Shown piece by piece: positions 1-6,316 of a stretch of DNA of 6,870 nucleotides. The position numbers and the translations under genes are program-made. Each line of letters begins with the position of its first letter. The first letter of the stretch is position 1. This DNA comes from an uncultured Oscillospiraceae bacterium (GTDB lineage: Bacteria > Bacillota > Clostridia > Oscillospirales > Acutalibacteraceae): assembly GCA_900552115.1 (NCBI GenBank), contig URYP01000116.1:1-6870 (forward strand), written 5' to 3'. Below the pieces are notes generated by a model. The model ran no database searches and was not told the DNA's origin. It was given only the letters and a program-made list of their open reading frames with translations.

Positions 1-302
1 AAAATCAAAGGTAGGGATACAATAATAAAAAAGAATGTAAAACTGGAAGGGAGCGGGCCGCCGCAGGAGCGGAGTATATTCCGGCATTTGATTTGACCGG
101 GGTAGGAGAGAGCTGAATATAGAAATACTGAACCGGTCGCAGGCGATACAATCGGCAAGCCGGGAAATGACCTTTCTGCGTTTTTTATGTCACCGGGGTC
201 CGCCGCCTAATACAATGATAAAGTATGGTTAGCCGGTGGAAGGATTTGCATAAGCTTACAGATATTCTATTTTTTTTACCATAATTATTTAGCGGTCGAT
301 AC
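1..302. other. Intergenic region with GC-rich complementary segments, no convincing gene
   Basis: No open frame here has a start, a ribosome binding site and a recognisable product. One forward frame is open from the window edge to a TGA at 94-96 (about 31 codons); it could be the tail of an upstream gene, but its residues resemble nothing I know. The region holds inverted repeats: GACCGG (95-100) with CCGGTC (133-138), CGCAG (138-142) with CTGCG (176-180), and CACCGG (191-196) with CCGGTG (233-238). The last 60 bases are AT-rich and lead into the dehydratase promoter. The function is unknown; it may contain the 3' end and terminator of the preceding transcription unit. Confidence 0.5.
138..186 (+). 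terminator. Weak terminator-like hairpin with T run
   Basis: CGCAG at 138-142 pairs with CTGCG at 176-180, followed directly by six T (181-186). The 33-nt interior has a small extra hairpin (CGG, loop CAAG, CCG at 153-162) and possibly GAAA/TTTC at 164-176. The outer stem is only 5 bp, much weaker than the other terminators in this window. It may end an upstream transcript or belong to a folded leader; the call is tentative. Confidence 0.3.
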
Positions 303-331
303 TTGCGGAAAAACAGTGGCCCATGTATAAT
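303..331 (+). promoter_or_regulatory. Sigma-A type promoter of the dehydratase gene
   Basis: A perfect -10 box TATAAT lies at 326-331, with TTGCGG (4 of 6 matches to TTGACA) at 303-308 and an ideal 17-base spacer. Transcription would start near 338, giving a leader of about 30 nt before the ATG at 369. Because the promoter occupies 303-331, translation cannot sensibly start at the in-frame TTG at 303. Confidence 0.7.
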
Positions 332-368
332 ATTAAGCATACAGGTAGAATTTGTGAGGAGAATGCTT

Positions 369-2354
369 ATGTCCGCCAAAAAGAATAAGGTGGTTGATGT
401 GGCCAAGCTGCCTGCCGTTTCTTCTGATGAATCCCGACGCTGGGGCCGACGGCGGCTGGCCCGGAAATCGCTGTTGGTCGCGTGCGACATTATAACAGTG
501 GCGGTGTCTCATATTGCGGCCCTGCTGCTGCTGTATAATTTCCACATGGCTGCTGTTCCGGTTGGATGCTGGCAGGCGCTGCGGTTGCTGTTGCCGGTGG
601 ATATGGTGATCAGCCTGCTGGTATTCTGGCGGCTGCGGCTGTATCAGGGAGTCTGGACGTTCGCCAGCATACAGGAACTGGCCAACGTACTTTTATCCGG
701 TATTATGGTCGCCTGGCTTCAGCTTGGCGCACTGTTGGCCGCCAAAGCCGTTGCCGGGTGGTCGTTTGGGCTGCCTCCGCTTTTTTATGTTTTGCAGTTT
801 TTCCTGTTGATGACGGGGGTGGGCGGCGTTCGCTTTGCATACCGTTTGCTGCGGTATATACGCACACTGCGCAGCGCCCACAAAAAATCGGATACGGTTG
901 TTATGGTGATTGGTGCCGGATCGGCCGGATCCGCCATTATACAGGAGCTTTTGACCAGTACAAAAGTTCATTACAGGATTGCCTGTGTAATCGATGACAA
1001 CGCCTACAAATGGGGCAGTTTTATCCGCGGCTGTAAAATTGAGGGAGGCCGTGACCGCATCCGCGCGATGGTAGAAAAATACGGCGTACAGGAGATTATG
1101 GTAGCCATGCCATCGGCTAGCCGGAAAGAGGTTCGGGAAATTCTCGAAATTTGCAAGGACACCGGCTGTTCCCTGAAGACACTTCCCGGTATGTACCAGA
1201 TGATTAACGGCGAGGTCAGCGTATCCCAGCTTCGCCGCGTGGATGTGGAAGATCTGCTGGGGCGCGATCCCATTCGGGTGGATATTGAAGGCATTATGGG
1301 CTATGTGAAGGATCAGGTTGTACTGGTTACCGGTGGGGGTGGGTCCATCGGCAGCGAACTCTGCCGGCAGATTGCCAGCCACCAGCCCCGCCAGTTAATT
1401 ATCTTTGACATTTACGAAAACAATGCGTACGATATTCAACTGGAACTGAAACGCCGATATCCCGACCTCCGTTTGGAGGTGTTGATTGGGTCGGTGCGCA
1501 ATGAAGAGCGTATCCGGTCCCTATTTGAGACATACCGTCCCGACATCGTCTATCATGCGGCGGCCCATAAGCATGTACCCCTGATGGAAGACAGCCCAAA
1601 CGAAGCGATTAAAAACAATGTGTTTGGCACCTACAACACCGCCCAGGCCGCGGGGCAGTATCACGCAAAAAAATTCGTACTGATTTCAACGGATAAAGCG
1701 GTCAATCCTACCAATATTATGGGCGCCTCCAAGCGTCTGTGCGAAATGATTATTCAGATGATGAACGGCCGTTACGATACTGAGTTTGTCGCCGTGCGCT
1801 TTGGCAATGTGCTGGGAAGCAACGGCAGCGTTATCCCTCTGTTCCGCAAACAGATTGAAGCTGGAGGCCCTGTCACGGTCACGCACCCGGATATCATCCG
1901 GTATTTTATGACCATTCCAGAGGCTGTGTCTTTGGTTCTCCAGGCTGGCGCGTACGCCAAAGGCGGTGAAATATTCGTTTTGGATATGGGGGAGCCGGTA
2001 AAAATAGCGGATTTAGCGCGCAATTTGATTACGCTGTCCGGTTATAAGCCGGATGTGGATATTGCGATTGAATACACCGGCTTGCGGCCAGGTGAAAAGC
2101 TTTTCGAGGAAATGCTGATGGATGAAGAGGGTTTGTCGGAAACCAATAACAAACTTATTTTTATTGGCAAGCCCATTCGCTTTGATGAGGCACAGCTGGA
2201 AGAAGAGCTTACCCAGCTGAAGGTCGCCGCTTACCATGAGAGTTCGCAGATACGGGAAATTGTCAGCCGTATTGTTCCCACATATCAACCAAAGGAACGA
2301 CCGGAACAGGAATCGGCTGATTGGCAGGAGAAACCGGCTTTGGTCGCTACCTGA
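369..2354 (+). CDS. Membrane-anchored nucleotide-sugar 4,6-dehydratase (CapD/WbpM/PglF type polysaccharide biosynthesis protein)
   Basis: Predicted 661-residue enzyme. Family members convert UDP-GlcNAc (or a related UDP-sugar) to the 4-keto-6-deoxy sugar, an early step toward modified sugars of capsule, O-antigen or glycoproteins. Four hydrophobic segments (about 34-56, 72-91, 106-127, 136-158) would anchor it in the membrane. A first Rossmann fold follows, with IGAGSAGSAI at 181-190, then the catalytic SDR-type domain with TGGGGSIGSE at 321-330. STDKAVNPTN begins at 440 and MGASKR at 451. The usual SDR Tyr-x-x-x-Lys reads Met-x-x-x-Lys (451, 455), as in the WbpM branch, with the Asp-Lys pair (442-443) implicated in PglF. 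GLRPGEKLFEE near 571 is also family-typical. Length is normal for the long membrane form. ATG 369 is chosen because AGGAG (357-361) sits 7 bases upstream; the ATG at 363 touches the Shine-Dalgarno. It appears monocistronic, with its own promoter and terminator and no glycan genes visible in the window. The exact sugar substrate cannot be told. Confidence 0.95.
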   Translation: MSAKKNKVVDVAKLPAVSSDESRRWGRRRLARKSLLVACDIITVAVSHIAALLLLYNFHMAAVPVGCWQALRLLLPVDMVISLLVFWRLRLYQGVWTFASIQELANVLLSGIMVAWLQLGALLAAKAVAGWSFGLPPLFYVLQFFLLMTGVGGVRFAYRLLRYIRTLRSAHKKSDTVVMVIGAGSAGSAIIQELLTSTKVHYRIACVIDDNAYKWGSFIRGCKIEGGRDRIRAMVEKYGVQEIMVAMPSASRKEVREILEICKDTGCSLKTLPGMYQMINGEVSVSQLRRVDVEDLLGRDPIRVDIEGIMGYVKDQVVLVTGGGGSIGSELCRQIASHQPRQLIIFDIYENNAYDIQLELKRRYPDLRLEVLIGSVRNEERIRSLFETYRPDIVYHAAAHKHVPLMEDSPNEAIKNNVFGTYNTAQAAGQYHAKKFVLISTDKAVNPTNIMGASKRLCEMIIQMMNGRYDTEFVAVRFGNVLGSNGSVIPLFRKQIEAGGPVTVTHPDIIRYFMTIPEAVSLVLQAGAYAKGGEIFVLDMGEPVKIADLARNLITLSGYKPDVDIAIEYTGLRPGEKLFEEMLMDEEGLSETNNKLIFIGKPIRFDEAQLEEELTQLKVAAYHESSQIREIVSRIVPTYQPKERPEQESADWQEKPALVAT

Positions 2355-2361
2355 TAAGAGC

Positions 2362-2404
2362 CATAAAAAAGGAGGATGCCCATAAGGCATCCTCCTTTTT
2401 TATG
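2362..2404 (+). terminator. Strong intrinsic terminator after the dehydratase gene
   Basis: A perfect 19-bp inverted repeat (2362-2380 with 2386-2404) encloses the 5-base loop CATAA. The GC-rich core GGAGGATGCC pairs with GGCATCCTCC and is followed by six T at 2396-2401. The matching A run on the left arm could also allow termination from the other direction, but no minus-strand gene reaches it. It begins 7 bases after the dehydratase stop codon. Confidence 0.95.
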
Positions 2405-2405
2405 G

Positions 2406-2434
2406 TTGACAATGACAGGCATTATAGTTATAAT
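2406..2434 (+). promoter_or_regulatory. Perfect-consensus promoter of the marR-transporter operon
   Basis: TTGACA at 2406-2411 and TATAAT at 2429-2434 both match the sigma-A consensus exactly, with the optimal 17-base spacer. The -35 box begins two bases after the preceding terminator stem. Transcription should start near 2441. Such a strong promoter on a regulator gene suggests it is normally held down by a repressor, and the -10 box lies inside a palindrome. Confidence 0.93.
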
Positions 2435-2441
2435 TATAACT
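2426..2441. promoter_or_regulatory. Palindromic operator, probably for the MarR-family regulator
   Basis: AGTTATAATTATAACT is a perfect 16-bp palindrome containing the whole -10 box and reaching the likely start site. A second overlapping palindrome, TATAAC-T-GTTATA (2435-2447), extends it downstream. MarR dimers typically bind AT-rich palindromes of about this size over their own promoters. Its position upstream of a marR gene therefore supports autorepression. The binding itself is inferred. Confidence 0.7.
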
Positions 2442-2471
2442 GTTATACTATGAACAATAGGGGGCGAGCTT

Positions 2472-2933
2472 GTGATACCGGAGTTTCTGCTTTATATTCA
2501 TCGCTTCAAACAGTTTTATACGCAGTCGTTTCAGCCGCTGGCAAAGCAATACGGACTGACACAGCTGGAAATTGACATTCTTCTGTTTCTTCATAACAAT
2601 CCCGCCTATAATACCGCACGGGATATCGTGGAACGACGGGGACTAGCCAAATCCAATGTGTCCAACGCATTGGAATCTCTGCGGCGGAAAGGATACCTGT
2701 CTTCCCAGACAGATCCCGACTCCCGTCGTGTCCGGCGGCTGCAACTGCGGCCTGATCACGGGGCGGTTATCGAGGCGCTGGCCGCCTGTCAGGGGAAAGC
2801 CGTGGCAAGGCTGACCGATAATTTTACCCGCGAAGAGCGGGAGCAGCTGCGGGCGTTATTGGATAAAACGGATAAAAACATAACAAAGGCTATCATGGAC
2901 ATGCAAAAAGAAGAAGGGCGGCCGACACGATGA
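2472..2933 (+). CDS. MarR-family winged-helix transcriptional regulator
   Basis: Predicted 153-residue DNA-binding regulator. The N-terminal helix (about 3-27) and C-terminal helices (about 95-145) would form the dimer interface. The central winged helix-turn-helix spans about 30-92, with recognition-helix region GLAKSNVSNALESLRRKGYL (57-76) and the charged wing DPDSRRVRRLQL (81-92). Length is typical for MarR proteins. It has one cysteine (106), outside the DNA-binding part, so a two-cysteine redox switch within one chain is unlikely. The start is GTG at 2472, with AGGGGG (2459-2464) 7 bases upstream. The stop codon overlaps the ATG of the transporter gene, so the two are co-transcribed and probably translationally coupled. 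It likely represses its own operon through the palindrome at 2426-2441, with release by a ligand related to the transporter's substrate. The ligand is unknown. Confidence 0.95.
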   Translation: MIPEFLLYIHRFKQFYTQSFQPLAKQYGLTQLEIDILLFLHNNPAYNTARDIVERRGLAKSNVSNALESLRRKGYLSSQTDPDSRRVRRLQLRPDHGAVIEALAACQGKAVARLTDNFTREEREQLRALLDKTDKNITKAIMDMQKEEGRPTR

Positions 2934-3700
2934 TCTATACGTTTATCATTTGTTTCCTGGCCGGCATTGGGGCGGGGCTTGGCACCGGTTTTGCCGGTAT
3001 GAGCGCGGCTGCGGTGATCAGTCCCATGCTGATCACCTTTCTCGATATGGATCCGTATATGGCGGTGGGCATTGCCCTGGCCAGCGATGTGCTGGCCAGC
3101 GCGGTATCAGCGTATACCTATGGTCGGAACAAAAATCTGGACATCCGCAACGGCCTTATTATGATGGCTTCCGTTTTGTGCTTTACTCTGGTCGGCAGCT
3201 ATTTGTCCAGCCTGCTTCCAAGCACGGCCATGGGAGGCTTTTCCACAGTGATGACATTGCTGCTCGGTATCAAATTTATCGCAAAGCCGGTCATGACGAC
3301 CAAAAGTACCATGGAGGGTGTCAGCCGCCGCAAACGCTTTGTGCAGTCGGTGCTCTGCGGTGCGGTGGTCGGCCTTATCTGTGGATTCGTGGGAGCCGGC
3401 GGCGGCATGATGATGCTGCTGATCCTCACCAGTGTTCTTGGCTATGAGCTTAAAACCGCTGTGGGTACCAGTGTGTTTATAATGACGTTTACGGCCCTGA
3501 CTGGTTCGGTCAGCCATTTTGCCATTGGCGGCGCTCCCGATGTACCCGTTCTCCTCTTTTGTGTGCTCAGCACCCTGCTGTGGGCGCGCATTGCCGCTAA
3601 ATTTGCCAATAAGGCGTCTCCCCTGGTGCTAAATCGCGCCACCGGGGTAGTACTGACTGTCCTGGGAACCGCCATTATCCTGGTCCAGTACGTGCTGTAA
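2930..3700 (+). CDS. TSUP (TauE/SafE) family membrane transporter
   Basis: Predicted 256-residue integral membrane protein with about eight hydrophobic segments. It has the internal two-fold repeat of the TauE/SafE family: the first half contains GAGLGTGFAGMSAAAVISPM (15-33 region), and the second contains GFVGAGGGMMM (152-162) followed by GYELKTAVGTSVFIM (171-185), the glycine-rich signature and the conserved segment after it. Members are implicated in moving sulfite, sulfonates or related organosulfur and small organic anions across the cytoplasmic membrane, often as exporters. The substrate here cannot be read from sequence. The ATG at 2930 overlaps the regulator's TGA (ATGA), so reinitiation or coupling is expected. 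A MarR regulator directly upstream suggests induction by the exported compound. The gene ends 7 bases before a bidirectional terminator. Length is normal and no truncation is seen. Confidence 0.95.
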   Translation: MIYTFIICFLAGIGAGLGTGFAGMSAAAVISPMLITFLDMDPYMAVGIALASDVLASAVSAYTYGRNKNLDIRNGLIMMASVLCFTLVGSYLSSLLPSTAMGGFSTVMTLLLGIKFIAKPVMTTKSTMEGVSRRKRFVQSVLCGAVVGLICGFVGAGGGMMMLLILTSVLGYELKTAVGTSVFIMTFTALTGSVSHFAIGGAPDVPVLLFCVLSTLLWARIAAKFANKASPLVLNRATGVVLTVLGTAIILVQYVL

Positions 3701-3707
3701 GGATAAT

Positions 3708-3738
3708 GAAAAAGCCCTCCGTATAGGAGGGCTTTTTC
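3708..3738. terminator. Bidirectional terminator between converging operons
   Basis: A perfect 13-bp stem (3708-3720 with 3726-3738) has the loop GTATA. The core GCCCTCC/GGAGGGC is flanked by five A on the left and five T on the right, so it can terminate both the transporter transcript (+) and the asnB/OB-fold transcript (-). Its right edge overlaps the TGA stop codon of the minus-strand gene (3737-3739). Confidence 0.95.
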
Positions 3739-4246
3739 AAATTTCCGGCACATGGACCAGCGCGCAGTTGACAAATGTAATGGGCGGGTAGGCTCCGCAC
3801 ACGCCGGTGATTTTTATTTCCCGTCCAACGGCCGAAGCGGCAACCTTGTAAGCGTCCTCATTTTGAAAATAACAGATAATCGTATCGTCCGATGTCATAA
3901 ACTGGGTAGAGGATTTCAGCTCGGCATAAAGCCGGCCGCTGTTTTCTCCTACACGTGACAATAGCCCGGATACACACAAAGTCTGGCCCTCGTACATAGT
4001 GACCGCTTTGGGCACGCTGTTGTTATAGGCGTTTATCAGTGTGTCGGCTGTAATTTCCACCACCGAGGGATCGATCCCGGCGGGAGGAGCCGACGTCGTA
4101 GTAAATGGAACGGATGCGGTCGGCATCGGAAGGTTTACTGGGAACGCGATGCTCACGATCACGCCGACGATCAACCCCAGGCTTACCAGCCAGCCCCACC
4201 ACCGCATACGGAACGGGGAAGCCGGCGACTCGTCCTCATAAGACAT
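3737..4246 (-). CDS. Small membrane-anchored OB-fold protein (tRNA_anti-like family), function unknown
   Basis: Predicted 169-residue protein. Residues 1-15 are cytoplasmic-like and charged; a single hydrophobic anchor runs about 16-37. A Ser/Thr/Pro-rich linker (about 38-58) leads to a C-terminal domain (about 62-166), probably outside the membrane. That domain has the pattern of the tRNA_anti-like OB-fold family: a helix with LINAYNNS, then YEGQTLCVSGLLSRVG, a central strand TIICYFQNED, then GREIKITGVCG and a final VNCALV. The family name is structural; tRNA binding is not implied. Cysteines at 91, 125, 150 and 161 are present. The ATG at 4246 is 14 bases after asnB, with AGGAGG overlapping the asnB stop, so it is the second gene of that operon. 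Its role is unknown; envelope localisation is inferred from the anchor and linker. Confidence 0.85.
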   Translation of the reverse strand: MSYEDESPASPFRMRWWGWLVSLGLIVGVIVSIAFPVNLPMPTASVPFTTTSAPPAGIDPSVVEITADTLINAYNNSVPKAVTMYEGQTLCVSGLLSRVGENSGRLYAELKSSTQFMTSDDTIICYFQNEDAYKVAASAVGREIKITGVCGAYPPITFVNCALVHVPEI

Positions 4247-4256
4247 GGTGCCATCG

Positions 4257-4262
4257 CCTCCT
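4257..4262 (-). promoter_or_regulatory. Shine-Dalgarno of the OB-fold gene overlapping the asnB stop codon
   Basis: On the minus strand the sequence reads TAGGAGGCGATGG: the asnB stop TAG supplies the first AG of a full AGGAGG site. The spacing to the ATG at 4246 is 10 bases. A nearer ATG (in CGATGGC) is out of frame, which decides the start. The overlap suggests translational coupling to asnB. Confidence 0.75.
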
Positions 4263-6105
4263 ATTCTGCCGGGGAACCATCCCGGCCAAAATACAGTTCA
4301 TACCAGACAAGGAACATATATACCGTCCATATCTTACGGCTGTTATCCTTTTTCCCGGCCTTGTGTTCATCCAAAAACCGCACCAGTTCAGCGGTGTGGA
4401 AAAATTGTTCGGCGGCCGGTGAGGTAAACGCGTTTTTAACGGTCTGATAATGGGCGTCCTCCCGCAGCCAGATCCGGATCGGCACCGGGAAACCCAGCTT
4501 GGGCCGGGAGGTGGACCGCTCCGGCATATGCCGCCGGGCCGCCAGCCGCAGGGCGTATTTGGTGGTGCCGCCCCCTATGCGATGCTTGACCGGCACCCGA
4601 CGGGCGACGTTAAAGACCTCTTTATCGAGGAAAGGCACCCGCAGCTCGAGAGAATGCGCCATGCTCATACGGTCGGCTTTCAGCAGGATATCGCCCACCA
4701 TCCAGCGGTTGATATCCACATACTGCATCCGGGTGACGTCGTCCTGCCCCTGGCAGCGCCCATAATAAGGGGCAACCTGCGCGGCGGGATCGGTGGCCGT
4801 AATGGTTTTGAGCAGCCGGCTTTTTTCCTTTTGGCTGAACATGTAGGCGTTGCCGATAAATCGCTCTTCCAGCGATTTGGAGCCGCGAATCAGGAAAGAT
4901 TTCCCTTTAAAATCGGGAAACACCGAAACGATTTTGGCCACCGTTTTCCGCAGCCAGCGGGGCAGTTTCTGATAACTGGACAGGGAATAGGGCTCGTGAT
5001 AGATACGATAACCGCCGAACAGCTCGTCCGCCCCCTCGCCCGACAACACCACCTTCACATGCTCGGCAGCCAATTTGGATACAAAATACAAGGCCACACA
5101 GGCCGGGTCGGCCAGCGGCTGGTCCAAATGCTCCTGCACCTTGGGTAGTGCGTCCCAATATTCCTCTTCCGTGATAATGTGCTGATAATGTTCGATGCCG
5201 ATGTCCTCGGCCAGTTCGGCCGCGAACTGGCATTCGTTGTAATGCTCGCCATTATCGAAGCCGACAGTAAAAGCCTTTTGCCCTTCAAAATAGGAGGCGA
5301 CGTAACTGGAATCCACACCGCCGGACAGGAAGCAGCCAACCTCGACGTCGCTTATGCGATGGGCCTCCACCGAATTCGTAAACGCTTCGTCAATCTGATC
5401 GACGGCCTGCTCCAGCGTCATAGTTCCATCCGGTTCAAAGGTGGATTCCCAGTAGCGGTGTTCGGTGACCTCGCCATCCCGGTACCAGGCGTAATGGGCG
5501 GGTGGTAGACAGTAAACGCCCTTGAAAAAGGTTTCACGGGGCACGGAATACTGGAAGGACAGATAATGATCGAGCGCCGCGTCGTTAAACTCTTTGACAA
5601 AATCCGGATGCAGCAGCAGAGACTTGATTTCCGAAGCGTAGATCAGCCGTCCGTCCGGAAGAACCGTATAGTGCATGGGCTTGATGCCAAAATAGTCGCG
5701 GGCGAAAAACAGGGTTTTCTCCACGGTGTTCCAGATTGCAAACCCAAACATGCCGCGCAGCCGGGGAAGAAGCTCTTCCTTCCACTGTTCAAAGCCGTGC
5801 AGCAGCACTTCGCTGTCACTCTGCGTTGAAAAGACGTGTCCGGCTTCCAGCAGTTCGTTCCGCAATTCACGGTAATTGTATATTTCGCCGTTAAAGGTCA
5901 AAACCAGTGTTTTGTCCTCGTTGTACAGCGGCTGGTGGCCGGCTTCGAGATCAATAATGCTCAGCCGGCGAAACGCCATGGAAACGGTATCGTCCATAAA
6001 AAAGCCTTCCGCGTCGGGCCCGCGATGGGTAATGCGCTGCGCCATGCCGCGCAGCACCTCGTCCCGGTTAACCACCTCGCCGGTAAAGCCGCATATTCCG
6101 CACAT
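4261..6105 (-). CDS. asnB: Glutamine-hydrolysing asparagine synthetase
   Basis: Predicted 614-residue cytoplasmic enzyme making asparagine from aspartate, ATP and glutamine. It starts MCGICGF, so Cys2 becomes the N-terminal nucleophile of the class II glutaminase domain (about 2-200). That domain also shows HRGPDAEG (27-34), RRLSIIDL (46-53), NGEIYNYRE (72-80) and SDSE (96-99). The synthetase domain (about 230-600) has the ATP pyrophosphatase loop SGGVDSS (261-267), VLSGEGADELFGGY (353-367), DRMSMAHSLELRVPFLD (478-494) and RPKLGFPVP (534-542). Length and motifs are complete. An in-frame ATG at 6189 would add 28 residues and bury the catalytic cysteine, so 6105 is chosen, with AAGGGCGG about 9 bases upstream as a moderate Shine-Dalgarno. 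It is the first gene of an operon with a membrane OB-fold protein. Some Firmicute and actinobacterial homologues instead amidate cell-wall diaminopimelate; that role cannot be excluded. Confidence 0.96.
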   Translation of the reverse strand: MCGICGFTGEVVNRDEVLRGMAQRITHRGPDAEGFFMDDTVSMAFRRLSIIDLEAGHQPLYNEDKTLVLTFNGEIYNYRELRNELLEAGHVFSTQSDSEVLLHGFEQWKEELLPRLRGMFGFAIWNTVEKTLFFARDYFGIKPMHYTVLPDGRLIYASEIKSLLLHPDFVKEFNDAALDHYLSFQYSVPRETFFKGVYCLPPAHYAWYRDGEVTEHRYWESTFEPDGTMTLEQAVDQIDEAFTNSVEAHRISDVEVGCFLSGGVDSSYVASYFEGQKAFTVGFDNGEHYNECQFAAELAEDIGIEHYQHIITEEEYWDALPKVQEHLDQPLADPACVALYFVSKLAAEHVKVVLSGEGADELFGGYRIYHEPYSLSSYQKLPRWLRKTVAKIVSVFPDFKGKSFLIRGSKSLEERFIGNAYMFSQKEKSRLLKTITATDPAAQVAPYYGRCQGQDDVTRMQYVDINRWMVGDILLKADRMSMAHSLELRVPFLDKEVFNVARRVPVKHRIGGGTTKYALRLAARRHMPERSTSRPKLGFPVPIRIWLREDAHYQTVKNAFTSPAAEQFFHTAELVRFLDEHKAGKKDNSRKIWTVYMFLVWYELYFGRDGSPAE

Positions 6106-6201
6106 GTGTGTAATCCGCCCTTTCCGAAAAAACAGATGTTTGCCCGGGGATGTACGCTTGTCTGCACCCGGATGGATCTGTGCCTGCAACGCAGACGATT
6201 A
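6106..6201 (-). other. asnB 5' leader with possible stem-loop
   Basis: If transcription begins just past the -10 box at 6208-6213, the leader is about 96 nt. It can fold into a nested stem: CAGAT (6133-6137) with ATCTG (6176-6180), CCGGG (6144-6148) with CCCGG (6167-6171), then a short inner helix at 6151-6154/6163-6166. There is no T-rich terminator tail after the stem and no T-box signature, so known leader-type regulation is not supported. Confidence 0.3.
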
Positions 6202-6207
6202 AAACAT

Positions 6208-6216
6208 ATTATACCA
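6208..6216 (-). promoter_or_regulatory. Extended -10 promoter of asnB
   Basis: Read on the minus strand, 6216-6208 is TGGTATAAT: a perfect -10 TATAAT preceded by the extended TGn motif. No good -35 box is found at 16-18 bases upstream, only T-rich sequence, which fits extended -10 promoters. It lies back to back with the tRNA promoter, with an AT-rich stretch (6218-6268) between them that may act as an upstream element for either. Confidence 0.65.
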
Positions 6217-6268
6217 GATTTTAACCCAAAATAAAACAAAATTATTTTAGCTATTTTTATTTTTACGC

Positions 6269-6297
6269 TTGACAGGGACAAGGCTTTATGATATCAT
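6269..6297 (+). promoter_or_regulatory. Strong promoter of the tRNA-Tyr gene
   Basis: TTGACA at 6269-6274 is a perfect -35 box. The -10 box TATCAT at 6292-6297 follows a 17-base spacer and carries the extended TGA prefix (6289-6291). AT-rich DNA lies just upstream. Transcription would start near 6304, giving a 5' leader of about 13 nt before the mature tRNA. Confidence 0.9.
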
Positions 6298-6316
6298 AAT
6301 TTTCGCTGTTCGGTAA

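Noticed and set aside
1..96. An open frame from the window edge to TGA at 94-96, possibly the tail of an upstream gene
   Set aside because: Thirty-one codons without a stop are likely by chance in one of three frames, and the residues match no family I recognise.
303..368. Upstream TTG and ATG starts for the dehydratase (22 or 2 extra residues)
   Set aside because: The TTG is part of the -35 box and the extension spans the -10 box. The ATG at 363 abuts the Shine-Dalgarno; only 369 has proper spacing.
693..1382. A 229-codon minus-strand open frame opposite the dehydratase
   Set aside because: It is a reverse-frame shadow of a clearly conserved coding sequence, with no family pattern of its own.
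4450..5148. A 232-codon plus-strand open frame opposite asnB
   Set aside because: It is a shadow of the asnB coding sequence; the conserved asparagine synthetase motifs lie on the minus strand here.
6106..6189. An upstream in-frame ATG for asnB giving a 28-residue extension
   Set aside because: The glutaminase needs Cys as residue 2 after the initiator Met, which holds only for the start at 6105.
6106..6268. A T-box or amino-acid riboswitch upstream of asnB
   Set aside because: The leader is too short, and it has no T-box sequence and no terminator hairpin before the start codon.
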